From: Clostridia bacterium
GTDB lineage: Bacteria; Bacillota; DSM-12270; Thermacetogeniales; Thermacetogeniaceae
NCBI GenBank assembly: GCA_902812385.1
Contig: CADDZD010000003.1
Span: forward strand, 1-64,000
Direction of reading: 5' to 3'
Length of the DNA stretch: 64,000 nucleotides
The notes below the pieces were generated by a model. The model saw only the letters and a list, made by a program, of their open reading frames with translations, was not told where the DNA came from and did no database searches. The translations under genes and the position numbers were made by a program. Positions 16,964 through 26,415 of this stretch are shown here, in pieces; position 1 is the first letter of the stretch, and each line of letters begins with the position of its first letter.

Positions 16964-18085
16964 CTAAATACGCAACAAAACCTTTAACTGCATAATCAGG
17001 AGCTTAATATAATTCCTGATAGCCGGCGAGACAACCGCCACGATAAAAAGGGGAATGAGCGCCGCCAAAAAAATTTCCGCCAGATGCCTGAAACGCAATC
17101 TCTGGCGATAAAGCTTGCTCACTCCTTTGGCGTCAACCAGAATCGACCCCACCTTAAGGCGGACCAAAAAAGTACTCGACATGCCGGAACGGCCTTTTTC
17201 CAGAAAATCGATCATGTTTGAGTGAGTTCCGACGGCGACGATCAATTCGGCGCCATTTTCATAGGCAATCAGAAGAGCAATATCTTCACTAGTCCCTGGG
17301 GCGGGATAAAGAACTGCAGGCAAACCAAGGTTTTGGATTCTTTTGAGGCCCGGAGCGGTCCCGTCCGGATAGGCGTGCACGACGATTTCCGCTCCGGACA
17401 GCAAAGCCCTGTCCGAGACGCTGTCCATGTCCCCCACAATTATATCGGGGTGGTAACCAAGTTCCCACAAGGCGTCGGCACCGCCATCTACTCCGATTAG
17501 AACCGGTTTTACTTCATCAATGTATGATTTAATAGCTAAAATGTCTTCGTGGTAACCCTGGCCTCGCACCACCACGAGGGCATGCCGTCCATGAATTTTT
17601 GTTCGCAGTTGGGGTACCGGGTAATCACCTAAAATCAAACCCTGTTCCCGCTGGGCATAGTTCAGGGTGTTATCAACAAATTTTGCCAACTCATTTTTAA
17701 GGTTCTCCTTGGTTGCAGCAATTTTTGCCAGGGCTATTTCTTCTGTAAGCCAGGCACCCCCTGCAATCCGCCTGCCACCCCGGTAGATCCCATCCTCGGC
17801 AATAACTATTTCGTCACCATCGCGGATCTTTTTCATAACATCGGGTCCGGCCTCATCAATAAGAGGAACCCCTGCCCTCAAAAGGGTAAGGGGTCCTGTA
17901 TTAGGATACCTTCCGGTTATGAACGCACTCGCATTAACTACCGCACGCGGCCTGCAACTGATCAAGCTTTCTGCTGCAACCTCATCGAGATCTGCGTGAT
18001 CTATCACCGCTATTTCATGGGCGCGTAGTCTTTTGACAAGGTTCTTCGTCCGTTCGTCTACCTTCGCCCTTCCCTTAATCACCAT
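16964..18085 (-). CDS. SteA-like protein (thiamine pyrophosphokinase-like fold, membrane-anchored)
   Basis: A roughly 373-residue protein of the SteA family, described in Corynebacterium as part of the cytokinetic ring. The middle contains a thiamine-pyrophosphokinase-like domain with GVDGGADAL and IIVGDMDSVSD motifs; a hydrophobic helix near the C-terminus (about 340-360) would anchor it to the membrane. ATG 18083-18085 fits the conserved beginning (GRAKVDERTKNLVKRL) and has a GGCGGGG-like site; the frame extends to a TTG at 18121 that lacks any ribosome binding site. It lies after spo0A and before steB, forming a division or envelope module. Confidence 0.82.
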   Translation of the reverse strand: MVIKGRAKVDERTKNLVKRLRAHEIAVIDHADLDEVAAESLISCRPRAVVNASAFITGRYPNTGPLTLLRAGVPLIDEAGPDVMKKIRDGDEIVIAEDGIYRGGRRIAGGAWLTEEIALAKIAATKENLKNELAKFVDNTLNYAQREQGLILGDYPVPQLRTKIHGRHALVVVRGQGYHEDILAIKSYIDEVKPVLIGVDGGADALWELGYHPDIIVGDMDSVSDRALLSGAEIVVHAYPDGTAPGLKRIQNLGLPAVLYPAPGTSEDIALLIAYENGAELIVAVGTHSNMIDFLEKGRSGMSSTFLVRLKVGSILVDAKGVSKLYRQRLRFRHLAEIFLAALIPLFIVAVVSPAIRNYIKLLIMQLKVLLRI

Positions 18086-18173
18086 CTCAATGTACCCCGC
18101 CACCTTCGTACTTGATTTCAATTTTAAACCAAGCTGGCAACAGGTGCAAGATTGTCAGAAGAACCTCAAGCGG

Positions 18174-18938
18174 CTAACTTACTTTCGCCCCAACGCGGAG
18201 CCGGTCTGCAACCATGGCGATAAACTCGGAATTGGTTGGTTTTCCTCTTTCCACATCAATAGTATAGCCAAAAAACTTGTTCATTAACTCCACGTTACCC
18301 CTATCCCAGGCAAGCTCAATGGCATGGCGAATCGCCCGCTCGACCCTGCTTGGGGTGGTGTTGTATTTTTCAGCGATCATCGGATAGAGCTCTTTGGTGA
18401 TTGCTCCCAGCAAACTCATTTCCCCAATAACCAGGATAATGGCATCCCTCAGGTACTGGTAACCCCTTACGTGGGCCGGCACACCCATCTGATGGATTAA
18501 ATTTGTAACCTCCACGTCGAGATTCCTCATCTTTGGTTGAGGGAGACGCACGGAGCCTGATTGATTGTTTGCCAGTTGCCTGACACGGTTCCCCAGCACC
18601 TCAAGATCGAAAGGCTTCAGTATATAATAATTCGCCCCGAGTTCCACCGCCCTCTTGGTCATCGCTTCCTGGCCAAAAGCGGTGAGAATAATTACCTTGG
18701 GACGAACCTCATATTCTGAGTCAAGCCTCTCAAGTACACCGATCCCGTCAAGGTGCGGCATGATCAGGTCAAGAATCATTACATCCGGCATATCCTGCGC
18801 CAGAAATTCAAGAGCCTGCAGTCCGTTATGGGCTACAGCAGTAACGAGACAGTCCTCTTGCCCCTCAAAATATTCTTTTAGAATCTCACAAAAATCTCTG
18901 TTATCATCAACAATCATAAGTTTACACGGGTTCGCCAC
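18174..18938 (-). CDS. spo0A: Sporulation master regulator Spo0A
   Basis: Response regulator that commits the cell to sporulation by binding 0A boxes (TGTCGAA) when phosphorylated. The 254-residue protein has a receiver domain with acidic Asp11-Asp12, phospho-acceptor Asp57, Thr86 and Lys108, and the effector domain whose recognition helix lies in [16 protein letters not shown], the signature nearly invariant among Spo0A proteins. GTG start with AGGGGGCG upstream. A SigH-type promoter lies in the 185-base gap to spoIVB (18992-19020). Gene order spoIVB-spo0A is as in Bacillus. Confidence 0.98.
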   Translation of the reverse strand: MANPCKLMIVDDNRDFCEILKEYFEGQEDCLVTAVAHNGLQALEFLAQDMPDVMILDLIMPHLDGIGVLERLDSEYEVRPKVIILTAFGQEAMTKRAVELGANYYILKPFDLEVLGNRVRQLANNQSGSVRLPQPKMRNLDVEVTNLIHQMGVPAHVRGYQYLRDAIILVIGEMSLLGAITKELYPMIAEKYNTTPSRVERAIRHAIELAWDRGNVELMNKFFGYTIDVERGKPTNSEFIAMVADRLRVGAKVS

Positions 18939-18991
18939 TCACTTTCGCCCCCTAGTTGCGTGGTTCTTAGATTTTCTAATTACGTCTAAAC

Positions 18992-19020
18992 TGATTCGAC
19001 GCGGCTACCCAATATCCTTC
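18992..19020 (-). promoter_or_regulatory. SigH-type promoter of spo0A with overlapping 0A-like box
   Basis: On the minus strand GAAGGATAT (19012-19020) matches the SigH -35 consensus and GTCGAATCA (18992-19000) matches its -10, 11 bases apart, about 55 bases before the spo0A start. The -10 element contains CGTCGAA, one base off the Spo0A target TGTCGAA. This matches the SigH-driven, Spo0A-controlled sporulation promoter known for B. subtilis spo0A. Confidence 0.65.
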
Positions 19021-19123
19021 TTCGAACTATGGCAAAAGATGGCTTATCATGACACTTCATGTAACGAAACACAAAATCGGTCACTATCCAAGCTCTTTGA
19101 GATAACGATTTGTTATTTACCTT

Positions 19124-20485
19124 TTATAACAAAAGAGAAAGGCCGGACACTTTTCTCAGCCCTTTAGCCGAGAGCAGTCCGGCCTCTTCCAGCATTGATT
19201 CGGCCAAAACCCCGTACCCTCGCGTGGGATCATTTATGAAAACATGGGTCACGGCCCCAACCAGCCTTCCATTCTGGATGATCGGGCTCCCGCTCATACC
19301 CTGAATAATTCCCCCCGTCCTGTTGAGCAGTCCCGGATCGGTAATTTTTATTATAAAGGCTTTTCCATCCGGGCGAGGTTGACTGAAAACATTTTGAATT
19401 TCGACATCGAACGCCTCTATCTTCTCTCCATTCAGAACAGTTAACATCTTTGCCTTGCCTTTTTTGATCTGGTGCCCCATCGCAACTGGCATTAGTTTGG
19501 TGAAAAGCGGGTTGCTTAAGCCGCCTTTCATTGTCCCGAAAATGCCATACACTGTATTTTTTTCGATACTACCCGTGGTCTGGCCATCACCAAAAAAAAC
19601 ACCGATCTTTTCACCAATCTTCCCCCGTTCTCCTTTTTGAATCCCCTGCACCGAGGCTCCCACAATTTTTCCATCACGCAAATCCAAAAACTTGTTGGTT
19701 TCGGAATTGGTAATCACATGTCCGAGCGCCCCATATTTTTTTGTGTTTGGCTCGTAAAAGGTTAATGTGCCAACCCCCGCCGCCCCGTCTCGGACGTACA
19801 GGCCAACCCGGTAACGCTTCGTTTCGGAGCAGTAGATCGGTTTAATTCTGTATTCCTGAAGCGTTCCATTGCGTTTTACCTGAAAGCGGAGCACGTCCTT
19901 CTTGCGTGCAAGCTGATCAATCAAAAAACTTACCTGGGAGTCGCTTTGAACAACTTTTTCCTCTATTCTGACAATGACGTCACCCGGTAAAATCCCGGCC
20001 TGACGGGCCGGGGAGAGACCAACCGCGTCGCCGGCCTCATGAATATTTGCATAACCAACCACGATGACTCCCTGAGCATGCAGCAGTACTCCGATAGAGT
20101 GACCCCCTGCGATTACCTTGACCGGGGGCACTACCTGAAGCGCAACTCGTTTGATAGGAACGACCCCGAACAGGCGTAAATCCAGGTTGATCATACCGGG
20201 GATGGCGGCAATCGGCGACTTATCAAGAAATGGATAAAAGGTCTGGGCGGTTAAATCCCCGCTTTTCCACCTTAACTTCTGCCCACCGTCTGATACATAA
20301 GCGATGATCTGCCTGGAAATCCGCCTGGGCAGGCAACACCCTAAAGAAACCTGCTCACCAACATTGACCCTATAAATAGGTGGGATTGAAAACAGCGATT
20401 GAAAAAACAGACTATAGATGCACGCCCCCAGAAAAATAAAACATAACAGGGCATGAGGCTTCCGCTTGACAACTTTATTTTCTAT
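19124..20485 (-). CDS. spoIVB: SpoIVB S55 serine peptidase (non-canonical start)
   Basis: Forespore-secreted protease that triggers pro-SigK processing by cutting SpoIVFA. It has an N-terminal membrane helix, a PDZ domain (VVGYANIHEAGDAVGLSPA, then ILPGDVIVRI) and the S55 peptidase domain with His in GALGHVITN and Ser in IQGMSGSPII. The first ATG in frame is at 20192-20194, but family-like sequence continues upstream: a basic start KRKPHALL, a hydrophobic helix, and a beta-rich domain before MINLDLRLFG. No ATG, GTG or TTG occurs there before the stop at 20558. I propose ATA 20483-20485, with AAGGGG nine bases upstream, giving 453 residues (B. subtilis: 426). Confidence 0.82.
   Translation of the reverse strand: MENKVVKRKPHALLCFIFLGACIYSLFFQSLFSIPPIYRVNVGEQVSLGCCLPRRISRQIIAYVSDGGQKLRWKSGDLTAQTFYPFLDKSPIAAIPGMINLDLRLFGVVPIKRVALQVVPPVKVIAGGHSIGVLLHAQGVIVVGYANIHEAGDAVGLSPARQAGILPGDVIVRIEEKVVQSDSQVSFLIDQLARKKDVLRFQVKRNGTLQEYRIKPIYCSETKRYRVGLYVRDGAAGVGTLTFYEPNTKKYGALGHVITNSETNKFLDLRDGKIVGASVQGIQKGERGKIGEKIGVFFGDGQTTGSIEKNTVYGIFGTMKGGLSNPLFTKLMPVAMGHQIKKGKAKMLTVLNGEKIEAFDVEIQNVFSQPRPDGKAFIIKITDPGLLNRTGGIIQGMSGSPIIQNGRLVGAVTHVFINDPTRGYGVLAESMLEEAGLLSAKGLRKVSGLSLLL
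19126..19185 (-). terminator. Terminator hairpin inside the 3' end of spoIVB
   Basis: On the minus strand arms AGGCCGGAC (19177-19185) and GTCCGGCCT (19140-19148) form a 9-bp stem, with a second inner stem (TCTCGGC with GCTGAGA), followed by a T-rich tract. It lies within the last 20 codons of spoIVB and should separate spoIVB from spo0A transcription. Confidence 0.65.
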
Positions 20486-20589
20486 CTTTAAACACCCCTT
20501 CAGTCTTCCGCTGCCATACTCCCCTGCGCTTTTTAAATTAACCTCTTCTACCTCTATTTATTCACTCAGCTTCTTCTCCAAACAGGCAT

Positions 20590-20612
20590 AAAAAAAAGGC
20601 GTGGTTACGCCC
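20590..20612 (-). terminator. Rho-independent terminator after recN
   Basis: On the minus strand GGCGT-AACC-ACGCC (20598-20611) is followed by eight T residues (20590-20597), about 55 bases after the recN stop. It ends the housekeeping transcript, so spoIVB (start near 20485) must use its own sporulation promoter in the remaining roughly 100 bases; I see a GAATA that could be part of a SigG -35 but no matching -10. Confidence 0.8.
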
Positions 20613-20665
20613 CTAATACTGTGATCAGGATAGCCGTAGCTGATGGCAGGTCTCTAGCTGTTATC

Positions 20666-22345
20666 TTATTTCTGCCGGAGGATCTGTTCCGCGTGGCTGC
20701 GGGTTACCTCTTCATCTTCAGCCCCACCCAGCATCCTTACCAGTTCCTTTACCCTTTCCTGTTCGCCAAGCAGGTGAACAGAAGTGTAAGTTTGATTGTC
20801 TACCGTCTTTTTTTCTATGTAGAAATGCCTCTGCCCCCTCCCTGCAATGTGGGGTGAGTGGGTTACGCACAGCACCTGCTTCGTGCGCGCCACCGCGCTC
20901 AACTTTTCACCGACAATCTGAAGGGTTCTGCCACCAATACCCGTATCGATTTCGTCAAAAATAAGGGTCGGAATCTGGTCTGTTTCGGCAAGGATCACCT
21001 TTAAGGCCAGCATGACCCGCGACATTTCACCACCTGAGGCGATTTTTGCCAGGGGTTTAAGGGGTTCGCCCGGGTTTGCGCTGAACAAAAACTCAATCCG
21101 ATCACTTCCAACAGGTGTTGGCACTGTTAAACTCTCCCAGGCAATATCAAAGCGTGCATTCTCCATTCCCAGACTGCGCAGCTCATTTACCACGGCAGCA
21201 GTAAAAACAGCGGCTTTCTCCCTGCGCAGGGCGGACAGTTCATTTCCAACAGTTTCATATTGATGGAGAACTTCCGCATATTCCTCGGCCAGTTTCTCTG
21301 CACGGCTGTGCATCTGACCGAGTTCCTCCAGTTCTGCTGCTGCCTGTTCCCGGTAGGCGCAAACCTCTTCCAACGATGCCCCGTACTTGCGCATTAAGTT
21401 TTTCAGGGCATATAGCCTCTCCTCCACCTCCTGGGCATGATCCGGGTCAAAATCGAGCTTCTCCCGGTATTCCCGGAGGAAATCTAAAAGATCTTCCAGC
21501 CTATACTTAATCTCCTGCAAAGCGGCAGAGAGCATCTCCGCCGTCCTGTCATAGCGTATCATTTCCTGAGCCTTATCGGCGGCACGGCTCAAGAGATCGT
21601 AAGCAGGAATCATATTGGAATACCCATCAAACAGATCGTCCGTGATTTCCCTGGCCAGGCTGGCCAACTTTTCCCCGTAGCGCAGGCGCTCTCTTTCCTT
21701 TTCCAGTTCCTCTTCCTCACCCGGGCACGGTTTAATCCTTTCTATATCTGCTATTGCGTGCCTCAGATAGTCTATGCGCCGCGCCCTTTCTCTCTCGTCG
21801 AGCATTAATTTTTCCTGTTCTTCCTTAAGATGAATCAAGCGCCGGTACAGGTCTTCAACCAGGGCGCGCCTCTCCAGCAAATCAGAACCTCCGAAGTGAT
21901 CCAGCAACTCCAGGTGCTGATCCACCCTTAACAAAGACTGGTGTTCATGCTGACCATGCAAATCAACCAGGAGTTCGCCAATGGAACGGTACATGGCCAG
22001 AGGAACAACCCGTCCATTAACCCGGCAGACACCTCTTCCGCCGCGCACCACCTCGCGTGCCAGCATAAGAGTACCATCCTCGCTCACAGGCAGGCCGAAC
22101 TCTGCCAGCCTCCGGGAAACCCGGGGCAATTCGCTACAGTCGAACAGGCCTTCCACGTAAGCCCTTTCAGAACCGGTGCGCACCTGTTCACCCAGTGCTC
22201 GTCCCCCTACCAGGAGATTCATGGCATCAACGACAATGGATTTACCAGCCCCGGTCTCCCCGGTCAAGACATTTAAACCCGGTCCCAGGGACAGGCTCAC
22301 TTCTCTGATCAAAGCCAGATTCTCAATATTAATCTCGAGAAGCAT
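20666..22345 (-). CDS. recN: DNA repair protein RecN
   Basis: SMC-like ATPase that gathers broken DNA ends for recombinational repair. The 559-residue protein has the N-terminal Walker A GETGAGKS (residues 29-36), HGQHEHQSLL, long helical coiled-coil segments (about 150-380) and the C-terminal signature SGGEMSRVMLALK with Walker B LIFDEIDTGIGG. Length agrees with the family. ATG start, 10 bases after argR, as in Bacillus argR-recN. A terminator follows at 20590-20612. Confidence 0.97.
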   Translation of the reverse strand: MLLEINIENLALIREVSLSLGPGLNVLTGETGAGKSIVVDAMNLLVGGRALGEQVRTGSERAYVEGLFDCSELPRVSRRLAEFGLPVSEDGTLMLAREVVRGGRGVCRVNGRVVPLAMYRSIGELLVDLHGQHEHQSLLRVDQHLELLDHFGGSDLLERRALVEDLYRRLIHLKEEQEKLMLDERERARRIDYLRHAIADIERIKPCPGEEEELEKERERLRYGEKLASLAREITDDLFDGYSNMIPAYDLLSRAADKAQEMIRYDRTAEMLSAALQEIKYRLEDLLDFLREYREKLDFDPDHAQEVEERLYALKNLMRKYGASLEEVCAYREQAAAELEELGQMHSRAEKLAEEYAEVLHQYETVGNELSALRREKAAVFTAAVVNELRSLGMENARFDIAWESLTVPTPVGSDRIEFLFSANPGEPLKPLAKIASGGEMSRVMLALKVILAETDQIPTLIFDEIDTGIGGRTLQIVGEKLSAVARTKQVLCVTHSPHIAGRGQRHFYIEKKTVDNQTYTSVHLLGEQERVKELVRMLGGAEDEEVTRSHAEQILRQK

Positions 22346-22354
22346 TGTGATACC

Positions 22355-22810
22355 TCACACCAAAAGGGATTCCAGCCTTTCAACCACCTGCATCACAATT
22401 TCCCGTGGTTTCACAATCACAAAAATTGTATCGTCTCCGGCTACGGTTCCGATAATTTCCCGCCAGCCCACCTGATCAATAGCTGAGGCCACTCCCTGGG
22501 CTGCGCCGGGTAAGGTACGGACCACAATGATATTTTCGCTGAAATCAATATTGACAACAGCATCCTGGAAGAGCCGGCGCAGGCGTTCCTGAGAGCGGGG
22601 TGATTCCAATTGCTGCTGGGGCCGGGCATAGCGATAGACATCACCGGCTGTGGGCACTTTCACCAACTGAAGTTCTTTAATATCCCGCGAGATCGTTGCC
22701 TGCGTGGTTGGAATACCCCTGTTCCTCAGCTCTTGTGCCAGTTCCTCCTGAGTCGTAATCGGTTTTGATTCAATAATTTCGAGAATTAATTGCTGACGCC
22801 TTAACTTCAC
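22355..22810 (-). CDS. argR: Arginine repressor ArgR/AhrC
   Basis: Hexameric transcription factor that senses arginine and controls arginine synthesis and breakdown. The 151-residue protein has the winged helix-turn-helix domain (residues 1-70, with TTQATISRDIKELQLVK as recognition region) and a C-terminal arginine-binding domain with LPGAAQGVASAID and GTVAGDDTIFVI, the ligand and oligomer contacts. GTG start with AAGGGTGATAAC upstream. No arginine genes are in the window; the association with recN is positional and widespread in Firmicutes. Confidence 0.96.
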   Translation of the reverse strand: MKLRRQQLILEIIESKPITTQEELAQELRNRGIPTTQATISRDIKELQLVKVPTAGDVYRYARPQQQLESPRSQERLRRLFQDAVVNIDFSENIIVVRTLPGAAQGVASAIDQVGWREIIGTVAGDDTIFVIVKPREIVMQVVERLESLLV

Positions 22811-22834
22811 GTTATCACCCTTCTCGGGGTCTAA

Positions 22835-23689
22835 TTAATCCCCCTCCCGAAGTTTCAGCCGTAAAACTTCAAAAAACGATCTGTTCCTGAGTTTGACTAA
22901 ATTTGTATATACATCGGCCTTTTTAACAAGGATCTGGTCCTTCTTCTGCAGCGGAAAACCAATCTGCCCGTCAATGGTAACCATTACATCAGGGGACTCA
23001 GATTTTAGAACAATCCTGATCAACTCGTGATCAGCGAGAATGAACGGACGGGCGTATAGCGTATGCGGGCAGATCGGGGTGACGATCAGAACTCCAAGGT
23101 CCGGCCGGACGATCGGTCCCCCGGCTGAAAGAGAATAAGCGGTGGAACCTGTAGGAGAAGCAGCGATGATGCCATCCGCCCGGTACGTAGCAAGATACTC
23201 GTCCCCTACGTAAGTCTCGAGTCTGATAATCCGGGAAAGAGGCCCCTTTGTAATCACCACGTCATTCAAGGCATAAAAACTGGCTACAGACACTCCTTCA
23301 CGCCGCACTTCAGCGGAGAGCATCATGCGCTTTTCAATTATGTAATCCCCCCGGAGCAACCTCTCCAGGCACGGAAACAGATCCGCCATCTCCAAATCAG
23401 TGAGAAATCCCAGGTGACCTAAATTAACCCCTAATATCGGTATTCCCGTCCCTGCGAGGGAACGGGCCGCACCCAGGAGGGTACCGTCTCCCCCTAAAGT
23501 AATAATTAAATCTACTTCCTCTGTAAACTTCATCTCGGGACAGGGAACACCCATATACGGCTTATCTTCACCAGAACTCTGGGGCATAACCACTTTTATA
23601 TTTCGCTTGACAAACCAATCTGTAAGAATCCGGAGAAACTTACCGCCCCGGGTTTTCTTAAAATTTACTATCAGGCCCACCCGTTCCAT
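22835..23689 (-). CDS. nadK: NAD kinase
   Basis: Phosphorylates NAD to NADP. The 284-residue protein shows the GGDGTLLGAAR motif that binds ATP and the catalytic aspartate, NLGHLGFL, and the ASPTGSTAYSLSAGGPI segment typical of NadK. ATG start with GGGAGG upstream. It sits between tlyA and argR, a common clostridial arrangement, and is probably part of the ispA-dxs-tlyA-nadK-argR-recN transcript. Confidence 0.96.
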   Translation of the reverse strand: MERVGLIVNFKKTRGGKFLRILTDWFVKRNIKVVMPQSSGEDKPYMGVPCPEMKFTEEVDLIITLGGDGTLLGAARSLAGTGIPILGVNLGHLGFLTDLEMADLFPCLERLLRGDYIIEKRMMLSAEVRREGVSVASFYALNDVVITKGPLSRIIRLETYVGDEYLATYRADGIIAASPTGSTAYSLSAGGPIVRPDLGVLIVTPICPHTLYARPFILADHELIRIVLKSESPDVMVTIDGQIGFPLQKKDQILVKKADVYTNLVKLRNRSFFEVLRLKLREGD

Positions 23690-23719
23690 CTTAAGCCTCC
23701 CAACTTTGGCTGATTACTG

Positions 23720-24559
23720 TTACGTATGCCCGTCCAGCAAGGCTTCGTGAGCGGCTGCCACAACACACCGGACTTCCTCGGGGGAAAGCTCTGCGGTAAA
23801 CCCGCCATTTCCTGTTGTCATCCACAAAAAAAATTCCAAATTCCCGTCTGCTCCTAATAGGGGTGAATAGGTCAACCCCTTGATATGAAAGCCTAATTCC
23901 CGGCTGGTTTTGATGATACGCTCCAGCACCTGGCAATGTACCTCAGCGTCTGTTACGATACCGCCCTTTCCCACATACTCACGCCCGGCTTCAAATTGCG
24001 GCTTTACCAGGGCTATAACCTCTCCCCCGTTATTGAGCAGTCTCCTTACAGCCGGCAGCACCTTCTCCAGGGAAATAAAGGAGAGGTCAAGGGTGATCAG
24101 ATCAAGCCGGGTACCCAATTCCTCGGGCGTCAGGTAGCGAAGATTGGTCCTTTCATACACTGCAATACGCGGGTCCTGGCGCAACTCCCAGGCAAGCTGT
24201 CCATAGCCCACGTCAACGGCATAAACCCGCCGCGCTCCCTGTTTTAGCAGACACTGGGTAAAGCCCCCGGTCGAGGCACCTGCATCAAGCGCTATCTTGT
24301 CTCTGACAGTGATACCAAATTTACGGAGGGCATCTTCCAGTTTCAGACCACCTCGACTTACATAGGGGCAGGGATTCCCTCTGACTTCAATCTCCCCATT
24401 GGGATCGACGAAAGTGCCCGGTTTTTCTATGCGCCGTCCCTGGTAAAAGACAAGCCCTGCCATAACAGCCCTCCTGGCCTGTTCCCGGCTCGAAAAATAT
24501 GCTTTATCTACCAGCAGTGTATCAATGCGAACCTTGCCACGGGAACCCAAGCTTACCAA
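23720..24559 (-). CDS. tlyA: TlyA family RNA 2'-O-methyltransferase
   Basis: A 279-residue protein with an N-terminal S4 RNA-binding domain (about 8-68) and an FtsJ-like Rossmann methyltransferase domain with the SAM loop [15 protein letters not shown] and the [17 protein letters not shown] motif. Mycobacterial TlyA methylates 16S and 23S rRNA riboses; the older hemolysin label for the family is unlikely to describe its function. TTG at 24559 overlaps the dxs stop; the TTG at 24548-24550 has better spacing to AAAGGG and is an equally likely start, three residues shorter. Gene order dxs-tlyA is conserved. Confidence 0.93.
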   Translation of the reverse strand: MVSLGSRGKVRIDTLLVDKAYFSSREQARRAVMAGLVFYQGRRIEKPGTFVDPNGEIEVRGNPCPYVSRGGLKLEDALRKFGITVRDKIALDAGASTGGFTQCLLKQGARRVYAVDVGYGQLAWELRQDPRIAVYERTNLRYLTPEELGTRLDLITLDLSFISLEKVLPAVRRLLNNGGEVIALVKPQFEAGREYVGKGGIVTDAEVHCQVLERIIKTSRELGFHIKGLTYSPLLGADGNLEFFLWMTTGNGGFTAELSPEEVRCVVAAAHEALLDGHT

Positions 24560-26415
24560 CCCTTTGCTTTAACGAAATCCACGATCCCCTGCGCATCCAA
24601 TCCGTATTGTCGGCGAAGAAGATCGGGCGCTCCATGTTCTACAAAGCAGTCGGGTATTCCAATTCTGGCAACTTCACCCCTAAATCCCCGCTCTGCTAAG
24701 AACTCCAGGACGGCGCTTCCAAAACCACCGGCCAGGACATTTTCCTCAAGGGTAAGCACCCGCCCGGTTTTCTCCGCCCATTTCAGAATCAGGTCTTCAT
24801 CCAGGGGTTTCACGAAACGGCAGTTAATGACCGCTACCGAGCAGTTATCCTTCTCCAGCTGTTCGGCTGCTTCGAGAGCGGAATAAACCAGCGGCCCCAC
24901 TGCAAAAATGGCCAGATCCTTTCCTTCCCGCAGGACCTCGCCCTGCCCGGGAGCAATAGACACGGGTCTGTACTCAAAAACGAGATTCTTCCCATTGCCC
25001 CGCGGGTAACGTATTGCCGTCGGTCTTTTATAATCAAGGGCGTTCGCCAGCATAACCGCCAGTTCGTTCTGGTCCTTCGGCACCATGACGATCATACCCG
25101 GAATGCTTCTCAAATAGGATAGATCAAACAGGCCCTGGTGTGTTTCGCCGTCTTCCCCAACAATCCCCGCCCGATCCAGGGCAAAAACAACGGGAAGCCC
25201 CTGCAGTGCAACGTCATGCACAATCTGGTCATAGGCCCGCTGCAGGAAAGTCGAATAGATGACCACCACCGGTTGGTAGCCGCTGCGGGCCAGGCCAGCG
25301 GCAAGGGTTACGGCGTGCTGTTCCGCGATCCCCACATCGAAAAAGCGTTTGGGAAATTTTCGAGCAAAGCTGCTCAACCCTGTCCCGTCGGTCATCGCCG
25401 CGGTAATCGCCACCAGGCGCGGATTTTCTTCCGCAAGTCGGCATATGCACTCCCCGAAAACCTGGGTATAAGTAGGAGCCGGACCCCTTGAGTAAGGAAC
25501 CCCGGTCTTTAAATCAAACGGACCGATGCCGTGGAATTTGTCCGGGTTCCTTTCCGCGGGAGTGTACCCCTTTCCCTTTTTGGTGTAAACGTGTACCAGG
25601 ACCGGCCCCGATAACATTTTCGCCCGCTCAAAAACCTGACGCAACAGCTTGATGTTATGCCCGTCGATTGGGCCCAGGTAGGTAAAGCCCAATTCCTCAA
25701 ATATGATTCCGGAAACAAGCAGGTACTTGATACTGTCTTTGAAGCGTTCAACCGCTTTGACCATGCGTGGCCCTATATTGGGAATGCGACGGAGGATTTC
25801 CTCAATCTCCTCTTTGCTCCTGTGGTAGAGGGGGTCTGTCCGCAACCTGCTCAGATAGCCGGCCATGGCTCCTACATTTTTGGTTATCGACATTTCGTTA
25901 TCATTAAGCACCACAATCAGCCTTGTCCCCAACTGTCCCGCATGGTTCAATGCCTCATAGGCCATTCCGCCCGTTAAGGCACCGTCACCGATAACAGCCA
26001 CCACCGAAAAATTGTCTCTGTCTAAATCCCGCGCCAGCGCCATGCCAAGGGCAGCAGATATCGATGTGCTGCTGTGTCCTGTTTCAAAACAGTCATGGAT
26101 GCTCTCTCGCAATTTTGGAAAACCGCTCAGGCCTCCATATTGTCTTAACGTGGAAAACTGTTTGCGACGCCCTGTGAGGATTTTATGAACGTAAGACTGG
26201 TGCCCGACATCCCAGATGATCTTGTCGCGAGGTGAGTTAAAAACAAGGTGAAGGGCAATGGTCAGTTCCACCACACCCAGATTAGGTGCCAGATGCCCTC
26301 CTGTTTCGGCAACAGTCTGAAGCACGTAGGCCCTGATTTCATGAGCGAGGGTTCCCAACTCTGAGAAGGAGAGCTTCCGTAAATCGGAAGGGTTTTCAAT
26401 TCGCTCTAAGATCAC
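24553..26415 (-). CDS. dxs: 1-deoxy-D-xylulose-5-phosphate synthase
   Basis: Thiamine-diphosphate enzyme that condenses pyruvate and glyceraldehyde-3-phosphate, the first step of the MEP isoprenoid pathway. The 620-residue protein has the ThDP site [20 protein letters not shown], the N-terminal histidine motif [13 protein letters not shown], and the transketolase-like pyrimidine domain with the glutamate in [17 protein letters not shown] start overlaps the oapA stop as GTGA behind AAAGGGTG. Together with ispA upstream it supplies isoprenoid precursors, and it is the gene normally found next to the OLE RNA locus. Confidence 0.97.
   Translation of the reverse strand: MILERIENPSDLRKLSFSELGTLAHEIRAYVLQTVAETGGHLAPNLGVVELTIALHLVFNSPRDKIIWDVGHQSYVHKILTGRRKQFSTLRQYGGLSGFPKLRESIHDCFETGHSSTSISAALGMALARDLDRDNFSVVAVIGDGALTGGMAYEALNHAGQLGTRLIVVLNDNEMSITKNVGAMAGYLSRLRTDPLYHRSKEEIEEILRRIPNIGPRMVKAVERFKDSIKYLLVSGIIFEELGFTYLGPIDGHNIKLLRQVFERAKMLSGPVLVHVYTKKGKGYTPAERNPDKFHGIGPFDLKTGVPYSRGPAPTYTQVFGECICRLAEENPRLVAITAAMTDGTGLSSFARKFPKRFFDVGIAEQHAVTLAAGLARSGYQPVVVIYSTFLQRAYDQIVHDVALQGLPVVFALDRAGIVGEDGETHQGLFDLSYLRSIPGMIVMVPKDQNELAVMLANALDYKRPTAIRYPRGNGKNLVFEYRPVSIAPGQGEVLREGKDLAIFAVGPLVYSALEAAEQLEKDNCSVAVINCRFVKPLDEDLILKWAEKTGRVLTLEENVLAGGFGSAVLEFLAERGFRGEVARIGIPDCFVEHGAPDLLRRQYGLDAQGIVDFVKAKGW

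Noticed and set aside
20486-20589. SigG promoter for spoIVB
   Set aside because: A GAATA resembling the -35 is present, but no matching CATnnTA-type -10 at 15-18 bases was found.
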